A DNA stretch of 64,000 nt from Euglena gracilis. Taxonomy: Eukaryota > Euglenida > Euglenophyceae > Euglenales. The notes beneath the pieces are model-generated. The model ran no database searches. It was given only the letters and a program-made list of their open reading frames with translations, and was not told where the DNA came from. Where the stretch lies: positions 16,262,140 to 16,326,139 of the forward strand of contig CP154954.1 in NCBI GenBank assembly GCA_039621445.1. Reading direction: 5' to 3'. Positions 57,561 to 64,000 of this stretch are shown piece by piece (the stretch's first letter is position 1; every line of letters starts with the position of its first letter). Both the position numbers and the translations under genes were made by a program.

Positions 57561-59795
57561 ATGGCTGTGTTCAAGAAGTTCTACAAAGCCGTTGATAAGA
57601 CGACCTTGCCTGATTTACCTGCGACTTGGAAAGGCCAGTTGTACAAGTGTACATTGGAAATTGATGCAAATGTTGATGGTGCCCTCACCAAAGTTCCTTG
57701 TAATCAGATTATCAAGGCAACCAATTTCTCCACAAATGGATTGCGTATTCACATCCGTGATGTGCACCGCAAGGAGTTTGCCTCGGTTGAGGGATCTGCA
57801 GAAGAACAGGGTTCAGGTCAAATGGACATTCGTGCTTTCGGAATGAAGGACGAAGTTGATCGCCAACAAAGGGAAAAAGTTGTCCTTGCGTTTGCACAAA
57901 ATGGGCTTCCTTACCAATTGGTGGATGATGAGTCCTTCCGTGACGCCTTCGGCGTTCAAATCCCACGGAAGATGGATCGAAATGAATTAGCATCCGCAAC
58001 CGTAACGCTCAAGAGTAATGCAGAGAATGTTCTTTTGCGAAGGTATTTTTTTCATTTTTACCGTGCATGCAAAAATATTTTTTCAGGTTGCGCAGTAAGA
58101 ACGTTTTCCTCCTGGTGGATGGGGGGACCTTGAACCGGATGAGATTATTGAACGTATCCATTGGTTGTGAGGGCAAATCTTATTTTTGGAGGAGCCTCCG
58201 TGTGCCATGCCTGAACACCCTTGAAATATTGAAGCAATTGGAAATAATCATCCAAGATTTGGATTCCAAGGAGGTGTTTGTCTTCTGTATTGTTGCTGAT
58301 AATGCAAAAGCATTTCAAAATGCAGCAGGTGACATTCGTTTCTGCCTCCTCCCACCGCGATTTCTTTTCAGCTGCATTTGAAAGAACAGGGAGAGTTAAC
58401 TGCGGTGAGGGCACTGATCCGGAAGAGGTAGAAGCCACTGAAGACCTCGAGGGGGCTCCACTTGAGGAAGCTTCTGAAATGTCCGCTTTGGAAGAGGCCA
58501 TCTCCCAGCTGAAAAGTAGAGGAATCTTTGCCGTTCGTTGTGCTGCACATTCCCTGCAGGTTTTCACGTTTTTATTTCCCTGCCGTAAGTTTTCTTCCTC
58601 ATCGTAGCTCGTCCTGAAAGACTTCCAGCATGAAATACCTCTCGTTGGCATGGCAGTTGAAGCCATTGAAGCTCTATTGATGGAACATGCAAGCACACCT
58701 GAGAGAGTCGCAAAGTTTGTGAACGCCCAGGTGGCTCTAGGTCGTGAACCTAAACTTTTAAAACGCGTCGGAGTCACAAGGTGTGATTTGAAATTGGTTT
58801 GCATTTTTTTTTTTCACAACACCATTTCGCACGCAGATGGAACACATACATTGATGCTTGGAAAGTTGCTCGGGAGTTCAAAGCGGTCATCACAGCAATG
58901 AACAGCCACGCCATTGAGCAAAAGCATTGGGATGTATTCGATCGAGCAATACTCCTCTGCGACCAGGTTAACAAACGTTCGTTGCAACTTTTTTGTACCC
59001 TTTTTTTTGGCAGATTGGAGTTGCAACAGACCGTTTGCAAAGTGACCAGGCATGTGACCAGTGTTGTTTTCGGTGACATTTTCATTCGTTGGTAGGCACC
59101 TCGTCGCAAAACTAAAGTTTTCTTTCTTGTGTGAGCCAACGATGTCGACCTTTTGGGCATGCGAACAATGTTATTTGGCCAACCCGTTTGTGTGTCCCTG
59201 AATCTTTGAAATACCTTTACAACCCTGCCATCAAAGCAACTTCGGCATTTGAGCTACCCCAGTTCGCGCTGGCGCTTGGAGAGGCTGCAGTGACGGAAGC
59301 GGCCGTTGAAAGGAGCTTCTCGATCCAGGGCAAGATGTTCACGAAGTTGCGGGCTCGCCTAACCGCTTCGCACTGCGAGTCACAGCTCTGGCTTGCCATG
59401 AACTATGTTTCTGTCATGCGTCCAAAGCTGGCCGAAGAAAGGACCAAGCGCAACCAGGCTGTTTTTTAGTGGGCAGGCACCCCAAGGCACTCCAACAAAC
59501 TTGGCCAAAAGTGCCTGGCAAGGCACCCTGGCGCCGAAGGCGCCGGAAGGCAAAAAAAAATGGCCTAAAATGGCCGATTTTCCAAGGAAAGTGCCTGGGC
59601 ACAGGCCGAAACCCAACCCCCCCCGGGGGGGTAGTGCCTGCCTGGGCAGGCACTCAAAGGCACTTCTGACCCCCCTCCCCCCCGGGGTTGGTAAAAAAAA
59701 AACAGCCTGAGCGCAACTCTGCTTTGCGTGAAAAGCATCGTGCTAAACAGGAGGCGTTGCTAGATGAGATCCTAGCAAAACGACGCAAATCTTGA
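57561..59795 (+). pseudogene. hAT transposase, disrupted
   Basis: Exons: 57,561-58,042, 58,087-58,328, 58,372-58,559, 58,608-58,780, 58,837-58,966, from 59,014, and a last one to 59,454 resuming at 59,718-59,795. Introns are 43-56 nt, GT-AG, with phase kept through exon 5. The N-terminus has a BED-type zinc-finger pattern (KCTLE...PCN...HIRDVH). FLLVDGGTLNRMRLLNVSI carries the first catalytic Asp; IVADNAKAFQNA the second; then RCAAHSLQ and RWNTYIDA, both typical of hAT. The C-terminal dimerisation region AAVERSFSIQGKMFTKLRAR holds the catalytic-region Glu. Damage: a frame change after LQSDQ in exon 6 near 59,055, unresolved sequence to about 59,131, and the 255-bp insertion that truncates the C-terminus. 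The other exons look intact, so inactivation seems recent. Confidence 0.85.
59455..59709. mobile_element. Miniature hAT-like element inside the transposase gene
   Basis: 255 bp, beginning CAGGCTGTTTTTT and ending AAAAAACAGCCTG, a perfect 13-bp terminal inverted repeat. AGCGCAAC at 59,447-59,454 is repeated exactly at 59,710-59,717: an 8-bp target duplication. The interior has GTGCCTGCCTGGGCAGGCAC-type dyads, the hairpin GGCGCCGAAGGCGCC, and G- and C-runs, with no coding sequence. The host frame enters it and stops at a TAG after four codons. Skipping the element plus one target copy restores the frame into 25 more Lys/Arg-rich codons and a stop at 59,793-59,795. Its right end (GGGGTTGGTAAAAA...GCCTG) matches the element at 5,928-6,594. 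Confidence 0.92.
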
Positions 59796-59975
59796 TCCTT
59801 GTGAAGCACCATGCATGTGATGGCAAGGGCCAAGACTTGGTGTTGAGCATCTTGTTTCTTCACATTCGCATTGCCTGCACCCAAGATCTTGGGTCTTGGG
59901 TGGGGGGGCAAGAATCTTGGGTCACTCTTGGTACCCCCCCAAGAATACAAGACCAAGACTCATCCTTGCCAGGAC

Positions 59976-60695
59976 ACTCGTCCACCTTGCTTGGGCGACT
60001 TTAGGTGGGTAGGATCCACCCTGCCGCCGTGGGGTGTCCGGGACTGTGCAGCCCTGGCCGGGGGTCGGTGGTCTCTGCAGGGCACTGGGGGCTCGCTGGG
60101 GCCGGGTTGTTCGTGGCCGCCTGGGCACCCGGGCAACCGAGTGCGGCTTGTCGTGGCCCCTTGGGCAGCCCTCCTCCGCTGCAGCTCCCTGTCAGCGGCC
60201 CCCAGTGCCCCTCGAGACCCCAGACCGCCGGCCGGAGCTGCTCAGCTGCAGGCACCCGCCGGGCCGCATGCAGAGGGGGGGAGAAATTGCACATCGGGAG
60301 GTCGAAAATTGCAGCACAAAAAAAATTGCACAAAATTGCACAAAATTGCACATACCAGAAAAGCCATACCAGAAACCAGAAAAGCTGCATATTCTGCCAA
60401 TTTACCCGGTCGGTTCGCCCAAAAAGTTGCAACACAATCAGCCGTGGCAATATGCGATGGCAATACTTACGCCATTCATCCTGAATTTGTTCATCATCCA
60501 GCGGAAGACACAACAATTCATACTTAGAAGTTACCAAGGAACAAAATACGAACCTGTTGTAGAACGCCTGTTGCTCCTTTGCCAATTGGCCGATTGGGTT
60601 TGAAACCTGAGTAAACCAATAATAAACAGCCTTTGAACGGAAATTTTCACTACATACATCAATTTCCCAGCAAAAACTACCCCTGCTACCCATAC
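59976..60695. other. GC-rich then AT-rich stretch, no gene
   Basis: The first 270 bp are C/G rich. A block follows with AAATTGCACAAAATTGCAC repeats (60,286-60,350), mirrored in inverse orientation at about 60,875-60,935. CCGCATGC-type sequence lies outside each. The whole 60.26-60.96 kb region is therefore a loose large inverted repeat, perhaps a decayed foldback element. Confidence 0.4.
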
Positions 60696-60800
60696 ATTGC
60701 AAAAACTGGCTCCTACACTGGTCAAATGTGGGGGGTGGGGGGTGGGTGGGGGGGTGGGGGGGTAGGGTAAATGTCCAGTGTAGGAGCCAGTTTTTGCAAT
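60696..60800. repeat. Perfect 25-bp inverted repeat around a G-rich loop
   Basis: The left arm 60,696-60,720 (core CTGGCTCCTACACTG) is the exact reverse complement of 60,776-60,800. The 55-nt loop is mostly GGGGTGGGGG, a potential G-quadruplex. It sits at the centre of the looser inverted repeat of 60.26-60.96 kb. Confidence 0.9.
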
Positions 60801-61164
60801 ACCTCCAGCAAAAAAAGGTTAAATTCTCAATTGCATCAAAAACTGACATTTTCCAAAACAAATGTCCTGGGCCATGTGCAATTAATTGCACAAAATTGCA
60901 AAAAATTGCACGGTGCAATTCCCCCCCCCCTGCCGCATGGGCTTCACCTGCCTGACCGGCCCCCCGGGGGTTGCCCGGACGGCACTGAAGCTGCTTAGGA
61001 TCCGAGGCGGTCAGCCCACCCAACCCTCCTCCATCCTCACACACCGCGGGAAGCAGCGTGTGGGTTTAGGAGGGGTGCTGCCTGCGTTGGCGGCATGCCT
61101 CGGCTCCATGGCATGCCCCCAGGGTACCACCGTGCCACTGAGGCTGGAGGTGCAGGTCCGACTT

Positions 61165-61323
61165 GGTACCTTCAAGTCCCCGTGCCAGTCCACGTGCCTG
61201 CCCCAGTCCCCATGGACCGCATCGTCCATCATGGACCCCATCTAGTACCTTCAAGTCCCCGTGCCAGTCCACGTGCCTGCCCCAGTCCCCATGGACCGCA
61301 TCGTCCATCATGGACCCCATCTA
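61165..61323. repeat. 79-bp tandem duplication
   Basis: The block starting TACCTTCAAGTCCCCGTG at 61,167 repeats at 61,246 without visible change. It must be very recent or an assembly slip. Neither frame nor product is recognised. Confidence 0.9.
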
Positions 61324-61559
61324 CATCCCAGTGCACATGCCGGTGGCCTGCCCAACCCACATGCCTATCCGAGGTGCAGCGGCCACCTCTAGACCAGCCA
61401 AAATATGGACTGGAGGAAAATGAACAAAAAATATACACAACAGAAACGGCACATGAAGATTTCACCCCCCGGGCCTCAAACTGGTGAGGTTCAGTGAATG
61501 TTCATTGGTGACTTCACTTGGGAGGTCCGGGACCCCTCCTTCCATCTGCCTGACCTCCG

Positions 61560-61970
61560 GGCCCATAACCCCCCCCAAAAATAAGACCGGGGGTCCATTT
61601 CATGGGTCGGTTGCTGGAAAGCCCGAGGGGGGGTCTTATTCATGGGGGGGGGGGTCCATTTTATGGATTTTTGCTGGAAATTTTCTCGACCCCCCAAAAT
61701 ACCAATTTTCGAAAAATTCGGCGCTTCGCGCCAGACAAATAGGAGAAAATATGCCGAATTTTTTTTGAAAACTGCCCCAAAATGGCAGATTTACCCCCCA
61801 AAAATGTCCCGTTTTTCAAAAATCCGGCGCTTCGCGCCGGCAGGGGGTGTCTTATTTATGGGGGGGGGGGTCCATTTCATGGATTTTTGCTCGGACCGGC
61901 CATATTTTTTTGAGGGGTCCATTTTATGGGGGGGGTCTTATTTTGGGGGGGGGGGGTACGTTGGTTCATT
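61560..61970. repeat. GGGGTCTTATT / GGTCCATTT module cluster
   Basis: GGGGGTCTTATT with a G-run and GGTCCATTTTATGG or GGTCCATTTCATGG occurs three to four times, each followed by GATTTTTGCT. Two GGCGCTTCGCGCC hairpins (61,719-61,731 and 61,823-61,840) are embedded. Shorter relatives are at 45,690-45,740 and 47,190-47,270. Confidence 0.75.
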
Positions 61971-62759
61971 TCTGTGGCCCAATCGGCCTCACCCCCCCAG
62001 CCGAGGGATTGGGCCCAAGTCATGATTGAAAGGGGGCACATTTGCATGCTGGGCGCTTGGCCCCCGACTTGGCTGCGCTTGTCCCTGAGGTTGAAACCCT
62101 GGCCTTGCCGTCAATTGTGATGGCAAGGCCGGGGGGGGGGTCAAATTTAGTCGGGCCAAATTTGCAGGTTAAGAATTTCGGCAGGCCATGCACAAAATGG
62201 GCCAAAAACCTTAAACCTTAAAAATGTGGGGCCAAAGTCGCAAGGGAAGGCTGAAGCCTAACTTTAGGGGGACAGGTTCGCCTGTAAGGAGGAGCGGAGC
62301 CAAGCGCCTGGGACTGGGGGGGGGGGGTATGTGATTGAACCCATTGGTTGGGTGCGACAAAAAACAGCTGCCGTGATATCTTCACCATCAATTCGTTTTG
62401 ACTGCCATTTGCATTCCCCCTCTCAAAACTGGTCTATCTCTCAAAATTGCTGTTGGTTGAAAAGAATCCAGCTGTTTTCAGGAAGCTGGGGGCGCTGGTT
62501 CTCCTCCCAAAACGTTCCGCAATAAACACACAATCCGACAACAAAGCCCACGCACACACAGTTCTGTCGCAGACCACATTGCAGGGGCTGCAGCGCATCG
62601 GGACGCCTGCGCATGACGGACATCCGCTCGCCATCCACTTGGGAGGCAAGGAGTGGGTCAGGGAGTGGCCCCGTGGCCCTGTATTGCGGGTGGAAGCCGT
62701 TGGGGTTTTGGGCCAGCTGTCCCCTCTTTTGGGCTTGTGGCCAAGCCGCCATATCACGG

Positions 62760-62890
62760 GGGGGGGGGTATGCAACTTGGCCTTTCGAATTATGCAAGTC
62801 AAAAAAATGCAAAAAAATGCAACTTTCAGAAAAACCTGATTATGCAAAAAAATGCAAATTATGCAAGTTGCATATCTCCCCCCCCCCTGC
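62760..62890. repeat. Small G-tract/C-tract foldback
   Basis: A G-run then TATGCAACTTG (about 62,760-62,780) is mirrored by CAAGTTGCATA then a C-run (about 62,863-62,887). The middle is ATGCAAAAAAATGC-type repeats. It resembles a tiny foldback element with the same layout as 60.26-60.96 kb. Confidence 0.7.
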
Positions 62891-63392
62891 ATATCAACAT
62901 CAACGGGGCCACACCGAAACGCCTGATGGGTGGGGGGGGGGTAAGGTACCTCCAGGCCAGAATGGGGGGGTGAGGGCCCCTCAACTATTCCTGCAGTTTG
63001 CATGAAAACTTTGGCCTAAAAATGGGCGTCTTGGAAAAAATGGAAAGGTGGGGGGGGACATGCAGGGGGGGGGGCGCAAAATATCCACACGGGCAGGCGA
63101 AAAAAATAACTGTATAAAACCGCACACAAGTACACACAATTGTAGAAATGCATGCACTGACATACACTGACTTCTGAAGAAAAAAAAACAGATTGTCAAC
63201 ATTCTGCTGTGACGGACTTTGGAAACATTTGTTTGTTTTTCAAAAAAAATTCACACTCAAGGGTTCTTGGCTCAGATGTGAAGGGTTCAGGGAGGCTTGA
63301 CCCAAAAATAGAGTCACCCAAAAGTGGGGAAGAAAAGACTCTGAGCCACTTAGGCGGCCCAACTCGCACTTAGCTTTGAAAGTGACTGTAAA
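62891..63392. other. No gene recognised
   Basis: G-runs at 62,932-62,941 and 63,049-63,074, then ordinary sequence. Frames are short on both strands. Confidence 0.45.
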
Positions 63393-63879
63393 TTTGCGCC
63401 GACGCGCAAATCCAAAAAAAAGTTTGGTTTTCGAACACCGTGGCCTGAGACTCGAGACAATCCGAAAATAGTGTCTCCCTGCACCCCAGGGCCTGGGGAC
63501 GAAAGCAACGACCTGGAACTCCACGGTCCACGGGCACAGCGCTCCCGGGGCCCCGTGTGCCTGAATACGAAGCGGCGGGTAATAAAACGAGGGGACTCCA
63601 TTGCGCATTTGCGCTTTGGCGCATTTTTTTTTTTCATCACGAAAAAAACATTTGCGCTTTCACGCAAATTTTGACTTTTTTGTAATTCAACATGTGGGTG
63701 ACCATTGCCGCACTTGGACAATGATAACAACTTTTGTGTCAACATGTGTTTCCCTTGCGCCAAAGCGCAATGGGCAGGCTTATGAAGAATGGAAATTTAA
63801 GAGTTACCTTGCGCCAAAGCGCAAATAGAAATACAATTTTTAAAATTGTAAAAGCAACATGGCTTGCGCCGAAGCGCAA
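63393..63879. repeat. TTTGCGC-N4-GCGCAAA inverted-repeat family
   Basis: Six members: 63,393-63,410 (TTTGCGCCGACGCGCAAA), 63,610-63,623, 63,651-63,668, 63,755-63,770, 63,809-63,824 and 63,864-63,879. Arms are 6-7 bp with a 2-6-nt spacer, close to the build of the 32-43 kb family but with a different sequence. The family may continue right of the window. No gene is evident at 63,880-64,000. Confidence 0.85.
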
Positions 63880-64000
63880 ATATAACTACTTGAAACTTAT
63901 CTCACAACGGAGGGAGAGAACGGCCCGGGTAGAGTATGAACACCAGAGGTGATAGAGCACAAGATATAGTGCAGGGGGACGGAAGCCTACTCTCAGTCAC

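Larger units (their letters stand above)
57427..59968 (+). mobile_element. hAT-superfamily DNA transposon, full length
   Basis: The element starts CAAGGATGAGTCTTGG and ends with its exact reverse complement CCAAGACTCATCCTTG. Subterminal CTTGGG and CCCAAG words repeat many times inside each end, a common binding-site arrangement in hAT ends. CCAGGAC sits directly outside both ends (57,420-57,426 and 59,969-59,975): a perfect 7-bp target duplication where hAT elements usually make 8. It encodes one transposase on the plus strand, now broken, and hosts a nested miniature element at 59,455-59,709. Confidence 0.88.

Noticed and set aside
60005-60484. GC-rich overlapping frames at 60.0-60.5 kb
   Set aside because: No frame is preferred, none has a domain, and the region belongs to a loose inverted repeat.

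Overview
This window reads as eukaryotic nuclear DNA from a repeat-rich genome. The support is predicted GT-AG spliceosomal introns (43-56 nt in the transposase at 57.6-59.0 kb, about 90-240 nt in the 34-42 kb genes), long (GT)n and (AC)n arrays, a hAT DNA transposon with a nested miniature element, and no operons or ribosome-binding sites. The species cannot be named from sequence alone; a protist or alga is possible but unproven. Gene density is very low. Layout. (1) 1-15,643 and 17,099-31,282 are two near-identical copies of one segment, a direct tandem duplication of about 17.1 kb period. They consist mostly of G/C-tract modules, hairpins and dispersed repeats. One candidate intron-rich gene lies near the right end (14.08-15.61 kb; copy 29.59-31.25 kb). 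(2) 32.1-42.9 kb is the most coherent coding block: two multi-exon plus-strand genes. The first (34.40-37.14 kb) encodes a large protein I do not recognise; the second (37.50-41.64 kb) has a ParB/sulfiredoxin-like core followed by a helix-turn-helix-like segment. The block carries about 23 copies of an 18-bp inverted repeat, GAAGCGG-N4-CCGCTTC, in most introns, in flanking DNA and in frame within a coding exon. I see no copies elsewhere in the window. (3) 43-45.9 kb is dispersed repeats. (4) 45.9-47.1 kb is a second hairpin-rich locus, a diverged relative of 13.5-14.6 kb. (5) 47.3-54.2 kb holds an older, decayed tandem duplication. (6) 55.7-56.4 kb is a broken reverse-transcriptase-like fragment. 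(7) 57,427-59,968 is a hAT element with terminal inverted repeats and a target-site duplication. A 255-bp miniature hAT-like element with an exact 8-bp target duplication interrupts the last codons of its transposase. (8) 60-64 kb is repeats, ending in another hairpin family, TTTGCGC-N4-GCGCAAA. The unusual theme is that each neighbourhood has its own family of short inverted repeats with a similar build (arms of about 6-7 bp, spacer of 3-6 nt). The most interesting case is the ParB-like gene block, because bacterial ParB proteins bind short palindromes. A link between the protein and the repeats is a hypothesis only. All exon models were made by eye and depend on the assembly, which looks unreliable in parts of the second duplicate copy.
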